From Actinotalea lenta (GTDB lineage Bacteria > Actinomycetota > Actinomycetes > Actinomycetales > Cellulomonadaceae): a DNA stretch of 64,000 nucleotides. This document shows, in pieces, positions 25,898 to 34,426 of this stretch. Every line of letters begins with the position of its first letter. Within the stretch, counting starts at the first letter, position 1. The stretch covers positions 847,400-911,399 of the forward strand of contig NZ_JAUQYP010000001.1 in the NCBI RefSeq assembly GCF_030586465.1, given 5' to 3'. The position numbers were made by a program, and so were the translations under genes. A model generated the notes under the pieces. That model made no database searches. It was not told the origin of the DNA and saw nothing but the letters and a program-made list of their open reading frames with translations.

Positions 25898-26701
25898 TCA
25901 GGTGGGCGGCCCGGCGCTGACGCGTTCGAGGAGCTCGGTGGGGCTGCCCCGTAGCCCGAACAGCGACTCGAACCACCACGTGGCGCCAGCCTCCTCGTAC
26001 TGCGCAGGGAGGCGGTCGCCCGGCTCGGTCGTGCCGTTGACGGCGACATCCACCGGGGACGCGCCGTACCCGCGCAGCTCGTCGACGCGTTCGGCGATCC
26101 GTTCGGGTCCGACCAGGACTCGCCTGGCCTCGTCGATGCAGCCGGCGAACCAGCCGTCCCAGCGGGCCGCGCGCCGGAGTGCCGCACCGCTGCTCCCGCC
26201 GACCCACACCGGCACGTGGTCCTGGACGGGACCTGGGCACACCTGCACGGCCTCGGCGCGGTAGTGCGCGCCGGCATGGGTGACCGTCTCGCCGGCGAGC
26301 CATCTCGTGATCAGGGGGAGTGCCTCGTCGGTCATCGAGGCTCGGACTCGGGCGGCGGCACCGTCGCCCACCGGGTCCAGGTCCTCGTCCACCCCCAGGC
26401 CTGCGCCGAGCGTGACCCGCCCCTCGCTCAGCGCGTCGAGGGCGTGCAGCGTGCGGGCCAGCAGGTGCGGGCGGTACCGGGGCACGGGGGTCACGCCGGT
26501 CAGGAGTCTCAGCCGCGCCGTCCGCACCGCCACGGCCGCCAGCGTGACCCAGGGGTCGCCCACGCCTCCCCAGAAGTGCGCGTGGTCCCACACGGAGATG
26601 GCGTCCCACCCCGCGTCCTCGGCCGCGTGGGCGAGCTCCACCACCCGTCGTGGGTCGGTGTACTCGCCGAACGGCACGACCTCGATCCCGTACCGCATCA
26701 T
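25898..26701 (-). CDS. LLM-class (luciferase-like) flavin/F420-dependent oxidoreductase
   Basis: 267 residues. AHAAEDAGWDAISVWDHAHFW, TARLRLLTGVTPVPRYRPHLLARTLHALDALSEGRVTLGAGLG is the conserved bacterial-luciferase-like barrel core, and VPVWVGGSSGAALRRAARWDGW is the C-terminal phosphate-binding part. The short length and missing insertion region suit the F420-using group common in actinobacteria. Substrate unknown; transcribed alone. ATG 26701 or 26698 may start it. Confidence 0.87.
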   Translation of the reverse strand: MMRYGIEVVPFGEYTDPRRVVELAHAAEDAGWDAISVWDHAHFWGGVGDPWVTLAAVAVRTARLRLLTGVTPVPRYRPHLLARTLHALDALSEGRVTLGAGLGVDEDLDPVGDGAAARVRASMTDEALPLITRWLAGETVTHAGAHYRAEAVQVCPGPVQDHVPVWVGGSSGAALRRAARWDGWFAGCIDEARRVLVGPERIAERVDELRGYGASPVDVAVNGTTEPGDRLPAQYEEAGATWWFESLFGLRGSPTELLERVSAGPPT

Positions 26702-26857
26702 GCCTCCCAGGCGCCGCCCCCAGCGCCGACGACCCTAGGCCCGCCCACCGACACCCAAGCGGCACGCCCCGCCACCGCCCCGCCCGTCGAGATCGGGGGT
26801 GGGAATCCCCGGGCTCGGCGTAGCCCCGCGGGCTCGGCGCAGACCCGTAGGGGCGGA

Positions 26858-27439
26858 TCAGGCGCTGATCGCGCCGTGCACCACCGCGAGGGTGCGGCTC
26901 GTCACCGCGTCGAGCGGCCGGCCGGCCAGCACGGCGTGCACCGCAGCCTGCACCACACCCATCAGGAGGTCCGTCGTGAGCTCCGGTTCGGCGACGTCGA
27001 GGTCGACGAGCGCCGCGCGCAGCGGTGCGGCCTGGTCGCGGTGCAGCTCCGCGAGCCGCGCGGTGCACTCCTCGGGTACGGCGTCCGCCGGTCCGGAGGT
27101 GAGCTCCGCCAGGGCCCGGTGGGTCGGGTCCGTGGCGGTCCGCAGCGCGGCCCGGACGAAGGCCTCGACACGGTCGGCCGGTTCGCCCGGGGTGGCGGCC
27201 GACGCGAGGTGCTCGGCGGAACGGGGCATGAGGTCTTCGACCAGGGCGGCGATCAGGGCGGCGGGGGAGTCGAAGTACTGGTAGACGCTCGACCGTGCCA
27301 GCCCGGCCGCACGTCCCACCGCGGTCAGCGTCAGCGACTCCAGACCGCCGGTGGCCACGAGCTCCTGGGCGGCACGCAGCAGGGCGGCCCGGCGCAGGCG
27401 GTGGTGCTCGGCCACCGTGGGGGCGTCGATCTTCGGCAC
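26858..27439 (-). CDS. TetR-family regulator of the adjacent MFS exporter
   Basis: 193 residues from GTG 27439, chosen because AGGAGGTCC lies just upstream. N-terminal HTH: RRAALLRAAQELVATGGLESLTLTAVGRAAGLARSSVYQYFDSPAALIAALV. The C-terminal domain (residues 70-190) is of the TetR ligand-binding type. Divergent from an MFS drug exporter; a 22-bp near-perfect palindrome overlapping the exporter promoter is the probable operator. Confidence 0.9.
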   Translation of the reverse strand: MPKIDAPTVAEHHRLRRAALLRAAQELVATGGLESLTLTAVGRAAGLARSSVYQYFDSPAALIAALVEDLMPRSAEHLASAATPGEPADRVEAFVRAALRTATDPTHRALAELTSGPADAVPEECTARLAELHRDQAAPLRAALVDLDVAEPELTTDLLMGVVQAAVHAVLAGRPLDAVTSRTLAVVHGAISA

Positions 27440-27474
27440 GGGACCTCCTGTCCTGACGGGTCCGCCCGCTCGAC

Positions 27475-27502
27475 TTGTTACCGACGCGCGCGTCGATAAG
27501 AT
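27475..27502 (+). promoter_or_regulatory. MFS promoter overlapped by TetR operator
   Basis: TTGTTA (27475-27480) and TAAGAT (27497-27502) with 16-bp spacing form a promoter; the GTG start lies six bases later, so the mRNA is probably leaderless. A 22-bp palindrome (27478-27499; half-sites TTACCGACGCG and CGCGTCGATAA, one mismatched pair) covers the -35 end and the spacer, ideally placed for repression by the divergent TetR protein. Confidence 0.7.
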
Positions 27503-27508
27503 GCCGAC

Positions 27509-29149
27509 GTGAACGTCGACAAAACTACCGCACCCGCTCGACCCGCCCCTGCTCACCGCTGGTGGGCGCTCGCGGCGGTCGCGCTCGGAGTCTCGCTGAT
27601 CATCATGGACGCCACGGTGGTGAACGTCGCACTGCCCGTCGTGATCGAGGACATCGGCCTCAGCGCCACCGAGGCCGAGTGGATGAACGCCGTCTACTCG
27701 CTCCTGTTCGCCGCCCTGCTGCTCACCCTGGGGAGGGTCGGCGACCTCTACGGGCGCCGTCGGCTCTTCGCGCTCGGGATGACGATCTTCGTGCTGGCCA
27801 GCCTCGCGGCCGGGGCCGCCGGTTCAGGTGCCCTGCTGATCGCCGCGCGGCTCGTGCAGGGCATCGGGGCGGCGATGATCCTGCCCGCGACGTTGTCCAC
27901 CCTCAACGCGATCTTCGTCGGCCGGGAGCGGGCCATCGCCTTCGCGGTGTGGGGGTCCACGATCGGCGGCATGGCTGCCGTCGGCCCGCTGGTGGGTGGC
28001 TGGCTGACCACCGACGTCTCGTGGCGCTGGGCGTTCTGGCTGAGCGTCCCGGTGGGCATCGCGGTGCTGGCCGGCATCCTCACCGTGGTGCCGGAGACGA
28101 GGGACGAGAGCACCGAGCGGGGGCTCGACTGGGCGGGTGTGCTGCTGTCGGCCGTGGGCATGGGGGCGATCGTGTTCGCGCTCATCGAGAGCCGCACCTA
28201 CGGGTGGTGGCGCCAGGGGTCCGGCACGCTGTCCCCCGTCCCGGTCGCGCTGACCGCTGGGGTCGCCCTCATGGTCGGGTTCGTGCTGGTGCAGCGCCGA
28301 CGCCGCAGGACGGGGAAGGTCGTGCTCGTCGACCTGTCGCTGCTGGGCGTGCGGTCCTTCCGGTTCGGGTCCATCGCCGCGCTGATCGTCGCGCTGGGCG
28401 AGTTCGGGCTGATCTTCACCCTGCCGCTGCTGCTGCAGAACGCCCTCGGCTACTCCGCCCTGGGAACCGGATGGCTGATCGTCAGTCTCGCGATCGGCAC
28501 GTTCCTGGTCTCCGGGGCGACCCCCGAGCTCACCGCCCGGCTGGGCGGCCGAGCAGTGGTCCGGATCGGCCTGGCGCTGGAGGCCGTCGCGGTCGGCGGC
28601 CTCGCCCTCACCCTGAGCCAGGGGCTCAGCGGCTGGGTGATCGCCGCGTGGCTGTTCGGGTACGGTGCCGGCGTCGGCATGGCCACGGCCCAGCTGACCA
28701 GCGTGATCCTCGCGGAGATCCCGGTCGCCGAGTCCGGGCAGGCCTCGGGCCTGCAGAGCACCTTCCGGCAGCTCGGGTCCGCCCTGGGGGTCGCCGTGCT
28801 CGGCACCCTCCTGCTCACCTCGCTCGGCACCACCACCAGCAGCCGGTTGGCCGACGCGGGCGTGCCCGCAGCCCAGCGCGAACCGGTGGTGCACGCGGTG
28901 ACGAGCTCCGCCGGCTCGGCCATCCCCGGGCTGCAGGCCGACCCGGCCACCGCGACCGCCGGTGACACCGCCGCCGCCGCCCTGGTGCACGCGAGCAAGG
29001 TGACCACGGGCGGGGCAGCCATCGTCATCGCGGTCGGGCTCGCCGCCACCTGGGCGCTTCCGTACGTGCCCCCGACCCCGCGCGGCGCGGCCGCCGAGGC
29101 GGCGCGGGAGCCGCGCCGCCGTCGCCGCGCTCAGCCCATGTCGCGGTAG
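27509..29149 (+). CDS. MFS drug exporter, DHA2 (14-helix) family
   Basis: 546 residues, 14 predicted helices. LIIMDATVVNVALPVV is the DHA2 motif in helix 1, GRVGDLYGRRRLFALG the motif A loop, and ARLVQGIGAAMILPATLS the motif C-like helix. The C-terminus ends in a basic tail (REPRRRRRAQ). It likely pumps drugs or cationic compounds outward using proton motive force and is induced via the divergent TetR repressor. Its 3' end overlaps the convergent gene by 19 bp. Confidence 0.9.
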   Translation: MNVDKTTAPARPAPAHRWWALAAVALGVSLIIMDATVVNVALPVVIEDIGLSATEAEWMNAVYSLLFAALLLTLGRVGDLYGRRRLFALGMTIFVLASLAAGAAGSGALLIAARLVQGIGAAMILPATLSTLNAIFVGRERAIAFAVWGSTIGGMAAVGPLVGGWLTTDVSWRWAFWLSVPVGIAVLAGILTVVPETRDESTERGLDWAGVLLSAVGMGAIVFALIESRTYGWWRQGSGTLSPVPVALTAGVALMVGFVLVQRRRRRTGKVVLVDLSLLGVRSFRFGSIAALIVALGEFGLIFTLPLLLQNALGYSALGTGWLIVSLAIGTFLVSGATPELTARLGGRAVVRIGLALEAVAVGGLALTLSQGLSGWVIAAWLFGYGAGVGMATAQLTSVILAEIPVAESGQASGLQSTFRQLGSALGVAVLGTLLLTSLGTTTSSRLADAGVPAAQREPVVHAVTSSAGSAIPGLQADPATATAGDTAAAALVHASKVTTGGAAIVIAVGLAATWALPYVPPTPRGAAAEAAREPRRRRRAQPMSR

Positions 29150-29826
29150 CGCTGCGCGCGGCCGGCGGCCTCGGCCAGGTCGCCGGCCGTGACCTGCCTC
29201 GGCGGCGCCGAGAACCAGTTGGCCGGGTCGGAGGCGTAGATCAGCCCGTACGCCGACGTGTCGCGCTGGGTGCGCCAGCCCTCGGCCAGCGGCCCCAGGT
29301 CGTACGCGTCGTACCCGATCTCGTCGAGCAGCCGCGTGACGGCCGCCTTGGCCTGAGCGTCGTCACCCGCGATCGCCAGGGCGCTGCGCTCCGGGCTCCC
29401 GGAGGGTCGCGCCAGCCCCGCGAGGTGCGGGTAGGCGATGTTGTTGAACACCTTCACCACGTGGCTGCCCGGCAGGTGCTCCTGGAGCAGCTCGGAGGTG
29501 GTGGTCGACTCCTCGTCGAGCTCCGGGATCTGCCCGTCGCGCTGCGGGTAGTAGTTCATGGTGTCCATGACCACCTTGCCGTCGAGCTCCGCCACCGGGA
29601 CGTCGCGGTAGGCCTTGAGCGGGATGGTCACGACGGCGACGTCGCCCTCGGCGGCCGCGGTGCGTGCGTCCGCGGCGCGCGCGTGCGGTCCGAGCTCCGC
29701 GACCAGGTCCGCGAGGGTCTCCGGCCCTCGGCTGTTGCTCATCACGACGTCGTGCCCGGCGTCGACCGCCAGCCTGGCGACGGTGCTGCCGATGTTTCCG
29801 CTACCGATGAATCCCCATGTGGTCAT
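29131..29826 (-). CDS. NAD(P)-binding F420 reductase-like protein
   Basis: 231 residues starting at ATG 29826. MTTWGFIGSGNIGSTVARLAVDAGHDVVMSNS is a GxGxxG Rossmann start with the SNSR segment typical of F420:NADP+ oxidoreductase-like (FNO/ProC-like) proteins; VVTIPLKAYRDVP, VVMDTMNYYPQRDG and VVKVFNNIAYPHL are conserved. It may reduce F420 with NADPH or act on another substrate. A distant paralog occurs in the mobile element at 53790-54461. Confidence 0.82.
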   Translation of the reverse strand: MTTWGFIGSGNIGSTVARLAVDAGHDVVMSNSRGPETLADLVAELGPHARAADARTAAAEGDVAVVTIPLKAYRDVPVAELDGKVVMDTMNYYPQRDGQIPELDEESTTTSELLQEHLPGSHVVKVFNNIAYPHLAGLARPSGSPERSALAIAGDDAQAKAAVTRLLDEIGYDAYDLGPLAEGWRTQRDTSAYGLIYASDPANWFSAPPRQVTAGDLAEAAGRAQRYRDMG

Positions 29827-29968
29827 ACCTGCGGCAAGCGACGACGGGGTCGCGGAATTCCCGCCCTCGGCGCTCGGGATCGGCGGAGTGGGGTGCGAGG
29901 CGCGTCGCACGAGTGATCAACGGGCGGGAGCCTGGCGGCGCGATGCGCGAGCACGGCATGATCGACGG

Positions 29969-30469
29969 GTGCGACGACGCCGCGGGACGGCCTGGGTGGC
30001 CATGCTCGTGCTGTGTGCCGGCGTCCTCGGCGTCGCGGCCCCGACGGTCGCGGTCGCGTCCTGCGTCGCACCGCTGGTCTGGGTGGCTGCCGGGGAGGCC
30101 GAGCCGGTGGCCGCCGACGGCACGGTGGTGCTGCACGTCGAGGAACCGATGACCGTCTCGGGCGAGTGGTTCCGCAACGGTTGTGACGACACCGGGTCCG
30201 TCCAGATCGGCGGGCCGGGCTGCGGCGGACCCGTCGTCAGCCGGGGTGATACGGAGTCGCCGATGCGCGACGTCGCCGTGGTGCTCACCCAGGGGAGCCA
30301 CCGCTGGGAGCTCGGCTCCGCGGACGCCGCCGGTGCCGCGGACCGCTACGCGCTGCGCTTCCACACGACGGTGCCGACGGACGCGGAGCCGGGTCCCGCG
30401 ACGCTGGAGGTGGGCCCCGTGACCGTGAGCGTCCTGATCGAGCCGTGGCCTCAGGACGGCGGTTCCTAG
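29969..30469 (+). CDS. Secreted protein of unknown function
   Basis: 166 residues from GTG 29969, choosing the start that gives a basic n-region (VRRRRG) and a hydrophobic core (AWVAMLVLCAGVLGVAAPTVAVAS) with likely signal cleavage just before a Cys (ASC). The mature part is beta-rich, with Cys in ASCVAP, GCDD and GGPGCGG, which could form disulfides. No family recognised. No strong ribosome-binding site was found. Confidence 0.6.
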   Translation: MRRRRGTAWVAMLVLCAGVLGVAAPTVAVASCVAPLVWVAAGEAEPVAADGTVVLHVEEPMTVSGEWFRNGCDDTGSVQIGGPGCGGPVVSRGDTESPMRDVAVVLTQGSHRWELGSADAAGAADRYALRFHTTVPTDAEPGPATLEVGPVTVSVLIEPWPQDGGS

Positions 30470-30538
30470 CGCGGAGCGGTGACGCGGCTGCCCGGTCGGC
30501 GCGGTCGGGCGGGCCCCGGCGGGTGGCAGAGTTGCGCC

Positions 30539-31365
30539 GTGACGACTCCCGCGCTGGTCCAGGTGGAGGAGCTGCGGGCCGAGCTCGCATCGGGTGGTCG
30601 GCCCCTGCTGGTCGACGTCCGATGGGTGCTGGCCGGCTCCGACCACGAGAGCTACCTCCTCGGACACCTCCCCGGTGCGGTCTTCTGCGACCTGGACGCC
30701 GAGCTCGCGGCCCCTCCGGGCGACGGGGGTCGCCACCCGCTGCCCTCCTCGGCGCAGCTCACCGCGATGATGCAGCGGCTGGGGATCTCGCCGGACCGCG
30801 ACGTCGTCGTCTACGACGGGGGTGCCGGTGGGCCGGCGGCGCGCGCCTGGTGGTGCCTGCGGTGGGTCGGTCACGAGGCCGTGCGGGTGCTGGACGGTGG
30901 CTATCAGGCCTGGGTCGGCGCCGGGGGCTGACCGAGACCTGCGAGGTCGTGCCCGAACCCACCGAGGACGTCGTCGTGCGCCCGGGCGCGATGCCCGTCG
31001 TGGACGCGGACCAGGTCCTGGCCGGTGGTCTGGGTCGGTTGCTGGACGCGCGGGCCGCGGAGCGGTTCCGTGGTGACGTCGAGCCGGTCGACCCGGTGGC
31101 CGGTCATATCCCGGGCGCGGTCAGCTGCCCCACCACGGCGGTGCAGCGTCCCGACGGCCGCTACCTGCCGCCCGACGAGGCCCGTGCGGCGCTGCTGCCC
31201 GACGGCGACCTCACGGGTGTGGTCGCCGCCTACTGCGGCTCCGGTGTCACCGCGTCCCAGCTGGTCCTGGCCGGGCGCGACGCCAACGTCGAGATCGCCC
31301 TGTACCCGGGCTCCTGGTCGCACTGGGTGCGGGATCCCCGCCGCCCGATCGCCACCGGCGACTGA
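30539..31365 (+). pseudogene. Thiosulfate sulfurtransferase (rhodanese), frameshifted
   Basis: The first half (from GTG 30539; VEELRAELASGGRPLLVDVRW, SYLLGHLPGAVFCDLDAEL, DVVVYDGG) ends at a TGA at 30929-30931; the second half (PVVDADQVLAGG, HIPGAVSCPTT, active-site loop AYCGSGVTAS) continues in the next frame to 31365. The break coincides with a run of five G at 30923-30927; one extra G would rejoin ...WVGAG to GLTETCEV and give a normal two-domain sulfurtransferase of about 275 residues. The catalytic Cys is in the detached second half. A real inactivation or a sequencing error are equally possible; conservation of both halves favours an error or a recent event. Confidence 0.8.
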
Positions 31366-31368
31366 CGG

Positions 31369-31773
31369 TCAGCGGCGGGCGGCGCGGGCCTTGGCCGCGG
31401 CACGCAGCAGCGCGGCCGCTCGCGCCGACCGGCTGGGACCGACGTTGGCCGACCGTACGATCCGGCCGATCGCGACGAGCATCCCGACGCTCGTGAGCCC
31501 GGCCACCGCCATGATGCGGACGGGGTCGACCGCCGGGATCCACCGCACCTGGCTGCCGGTCACGACGTACACGCCGACAGGGCGGGCGTGCACCGCGAAG
31601 CCACCGCCCTCACCGTCGTCGCCGCGCGCGTTCTTGCCGCCGCCGCCCCCGGCGCTGCCGTAGACCTTGGCCACGGGCACGACGGTCCGGTCGCCCCGCT
31701 CGATCGGTTCGCCGAACACGCGGCGCACCGTGAGGGCATCGCGGACGCCCTGCATCATCTCGTCGACGTTCAC
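31369..31773 (-). CDS. GerW (YtfJ)-family protein
   Basis: 134 residues, GTG start after GGAGGAGACTCAC. VRDALTVRRVFGEPIERGDRTVVPVAKV followed by a Gly-rich loop (GSAGGGGGK) and GGGFAVHARPVGVYVV is the GerW/YtfJ core. The C-terminus adds a hydrophobic helix (VRIMAVAGLTSVGMLVAIGRIV) and a basic tail. The family was named from spore proteins but is widespread in non-sporulating actinobacteria; role here unknown. It overlaps nothing and ends 3 bp from the convergent rhodanese. Confidence 0.85.
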   Translation of the reverse strand: MNVDEMMQGVRDALTVRRVFGEPIERGDRTVVPVAKVYGSAGGGGGKNARGDDGEGGGFAVHARPVGVYVVTGSQVRWIPAVDPVRIMAVAGLTSVGMLVAIGRIVRSANVGPSRSARAAALLRAAAKARAARR

Positions 31774-31863
31774 GTGAGTCTCCTCCGCTCGGCGCGGGTG
31801 CGCCGTGGCGGTCCAGTCTGGCGTGCGGCAGCCGTGCAGGCGAGGGCCGTGCGACCCGGGACC

Positions 31864-32592
31864 TCACTCGGCGGGCGTCAGGCGGAGCGTCTGGAGGCGC
31901 CGGACGCCCAGCACCACTGCGCCCACCGTGACGACGCCGAGCAGCACGAGCGCGGCGGGCAGTGCGACGTCCGAGGTCACCCCCCACGGACCGGCGTCGC
32001 CCCCCAGCGTCCGTTCTCCCGCCGCGAGGGCCCACTGCCGGACGCTGACGTCCCGGACCCCGGGCACGTAACCGCCGAGCACCGACTCCCACAGCAGCGC
32101 GTACAGCAGCCCGAGGATGACCGCGTTGCGGGTCACCACCGACAGTGCGACGAAGATCGCCACGTAGGCCAGCGCCGCGAGCGCGGCGGTGACCCCCACC
32201 CCCAGCGCGAGTCGCGCACCCTCGTCGCCCGCGACCTCCACGGCGAGCACGGTGGGCAGCACCGCGAACACCAGCGCCGCGCCCCACGCGACCACGAGCT
32301 TCGACAGCAGGATCGTGCGCCGGGCAACGGGCTTGGCCAGCAGGTACACGATGGAGCCGTCGTCGATCTCGGAGCCGATCACCCCGGTGCCGATCAGCAG
32401 GCAGGTCAGCGGCAGCAGCGTGCCCAGGCCCAGCCCGTCGACCAGCGGCACGGTCTGGGCCGGGTCCGCGCCCGAGGCCCAGCGCACCAGGCCCGCCAGA
32501 CCCACCAGCAGCAGCGGCAGCAGTACCAGAAGCACGGACCGGCGCCGGCCGAGCAGGCCGCGCAGGGTCAGGGACATCACGACGGGGTTCAT
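31864..32592 (-). CDS. ABC-2 type permease
   Basis: 242 residues with six hydrophobic helices (RSVLLVLLPLLLVGLAGLV first). GSEIDDGSIVYLLAKPVARRTILLSKLVVAW is the ABC-2 elbow/coupling segment. It overlaps the preceding ATPase gene by 4 bp (ATGA) and ends a four-gene operon containing two ATPase-permease pairs (35363 down to 31864). Substrate unknown. Confidence 0.88.
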   Translation of the reverse strand: MNPVVMSLTLRGLLGRRRSVLLVLLPLLLVGLAGLVRWASGADPAQTVPLVDGLGLGTLLPLTCLLIGTGVIGSEIDDGSIVYLLAKPVARRTILLSKLVVAWGAALVFAVLPTVLAVEVAGDEGARLALGVGVTAALAALAYVAIFVALSVVTRNAVILGLLYALLWESVLGGYVPGVRDVSVRQWALAAGERTLGGDAGPWGVTSDVALPAALVLLGVVTVGAVVLGVRRLQTLRLTPAE

Positions 32593-33500
32593 CGGGCCAC
32601 CAGGTAGGCGAAGACGCTCTCCAGCGACTCGTCGGCGGGAGAGACCTCGAGCAGTCGGACGCCGTGCTCGCGCGCGAGTCGAGGCAGGGCGTGCACGAAC
32701 GCCCCCAGGTCCGGAGCCTGCACCGCGAGCGTGCCGGCGGTCAGGTCGACGGTGTCCGCGCAGCCGTCGGCGATGATCGCAGCCGCGAGGCGACGGTCGT
32801 CGCTCGAGGAGATCGTGTACTGGTGCGGCCGTTCCGTCATCAGACGGCGGATCCGCCGGAAGTCGCCCGACGCGGCGTGCCGGCCGGCCACCAGCACCTC
32901 GATGGTCCCGGCGATCTCCTCGACCTCCTCGAGGATGTGGCTGGAGAACAGCACCGTGCGGCCCTGGTCGCCGAGCCTGTGCAGCAGGTCCATCAGGTGC
33001 AGGCGCTGGCGCGGGTCCATCCCCGTGAAGGGCTCGTCCAGCAGCAGGACCGACGGGTCGTGCACCAGGGCCGTGGCCATCTTGACGCGCTGCTTCATGC
33101 CCTTGGAGTAGGTGGCCACCTCCCGGTCCTTGGCGTCCGTCATGCCCACGGTCTCCAGCGCGGCGCGGGCGGCAGCGGTGGGGTCCGCCAGGCGGTGCAG
33201 CCGGGCGTTCGCCAGCACCAGCTGCCAGCCGGTGACCATGTCGTACATCGCCTCGGTCTCCGGCACGAGGCCGATCTGGCGGTAGATGCCGGGGTGGCGC
33301 CACACCGGGGCGCCGTCCAGGGTGACCGTGCCCGTCGACGGCGCGAGGAAGCCGCCCATCATCGCGATCAGGGTGGACTTCCCGGCGCCGTTGGGGCCGA
33401 GCAGCCCGGTCACCCCGGGGCCGACGGTCATCGTCACGTCGTTGACCGCCACCACGTTGCCGTACCAGCGCGATACACGGTCCAGGACGAGCGTGCTCAC
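32589..33500 (-). CDS. ABC transporter ATP-binding protein
   Basis: 303 residues from GTG 33500. Walker [27 protein letters not shown] as the signature (Ser-Lys-Gly instead of Ser-Gly-Gly), Walker [13 protein letters not shown], and H-loop [10 protein letters not shown]. The [13 protein letters not shown] segment replaces the usual Q-loop context. The C-terminal 80 residues resemble regulatory tails of exporter ATPases. Coupled by 4-bp overlaps to the permeases on both sides. Confidence 0.9.
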   Translation of the reverse strand: MSTLVLDRVSRWYGNVVAVNDVTMTVGPGVTGLLGPNGAGKSTLIAMMGGFLAPSTGTVTLDGAPVWRHPGIYRQIGLVPETEAMYDMVTGWQLVLANARLHRLADPTAAARAALETVGMTDAKDREVATYSKGMKQRVKMATALVHDPSVLLLDEPFTGMDPRQRLHLMDLLHRLGDQGRTVLFSSHILEEVEEIAGTIEVLVAGRHAASGDFRRIRRLMTERPHQYTISSSDDRRLAAAIIADGCADTVDLTAGTLAVQAPDLGAFVHALPRLAREHGVRLLEVSPADESLESVFAYLVAR

Positions 33501-34426
33501 AGCCCACCGCCCTTCCGGTAGCGCCGGACCAGGAGCGCGAGACCGCCCGCGACCACGGCCGCGAGGATCGCGGCCAGGACGAGCGCGCCACCCACACCGG
33601 CCGGGTAGGTCATGCCATCGGCCGCGCCCACGCCCAGCACACGCACCGCCAGGGCGTCGACCAACCGGTACGGGTCGAGCACGGGCAGGTAGGACGCCAG
33701 CGCGTCGTACCCGCGCTCCGACGCGATCGCGGTGAGCAGCTGGGCCACGCCGGTGATCACCACCAGGCCGGTGATGATCGCGGCGACCCCCAGGCCGCGC
33801 CGCGGGGTGACCGCGGCGACCACCAGGCCGATCACCGCGAGGAGCACGGACAGCACCGCCGCGGTGACCAGCCCCCCGGCCCAGCCACCGAGCTGGTCGC
33901 CCACCGGCAGCTTCGCCAGCAGCGCACCCACCAGCAGCAGCGTCTCGGCCGACGCGAGCACCGCGAACAGCGCCAGGCTCAGCCCCGCGACCTTGGCCAG
34001 CACGTAGTCCGCGCGGGTCATCGGGCGGGACAGGTACAGCGGCATCACGCCGTGCCGCAGGTCCCGCGACACGCAGTACGGCGCCGCGCCGGCCACGAAG
34101 AGCGTCACGACCAGCTGCATCGCCACGGGGTAGGCCGTGTAGGACAACGGCAGCTCCCGGCTGCGGGTCAGGAGCACGGACAGCGCGAGCACCAGCGGTG
34201 GTGCGAGCAGGATGCCGATCAGCACCCACGGCATGATCTTGGACCGGGCGGGTCTGCCGAGCCCGAACACCCCGCGCACGGTCTCCACCAGCAGCGAGCG
34301 CACCACCCACCCGCGGCCGAGCCGCGGCCCGTCGTAGTGCCGGAAACCGAGGTCGTGGATGACGTCTCCCGCTGGGCCGGGGTCACCGGGCGGCACGGGT
34401 GCACCGATGGGTTCAACGCCGGACAT
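33497..34426 (-). CDS. ABC transporter permease
   Basis: 309 residues. A 60-residue cytoplasmic N-terminus with DLGFRHYDGPRLGRGWV precedes six helices. SRDLRHGVMPLYLSRPMTRADYVLAKVAGL is the ABC-2-like coupling loop. Its gene overlaps the preceding ATPase gene by 14 bp and the next one by 4 bp, so the operon is tightly coupled. The N-terminal xYDGPR motif is typical of permeases encoded in such double-exporter operons in actinobacteria. Confidence 0.86.
   Translation of the reverse strand: MSGVEPIGAPVPPGDPGPAGDVIHDLGFRHYDGPRLGRGWVVRSLLVETVRGVFGLGRPARSKIMPWVLIGILLAPPLVLALSVLLTRSRELPLSYTAYPVAMQLVVTLFVAGAAPYCVSRDLRHGVMPLYLSRPMTRADYVLAKVAGLSLALFAVLASAETLLLVGALLAKLPVGDQLGGWAGGLVTAAVLSVLLAVIGLVVAAVTPRRGLGVAAIITGLVVITGVAQLLTAIASERGYDALASYLPVLDPYRLVDALAVRVLGVGAADGMTYPAGVGGALVLAAILAAVVAGGLALLVRRYRKGGGL

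Noticed and set aside
30445-30922. Frame-1 extension upstream of the rhodanese second half
   Set aside because: Arg/Gly/Pro-rich shadow; the real N-terminal half is in another frame, joined by a frameshift.
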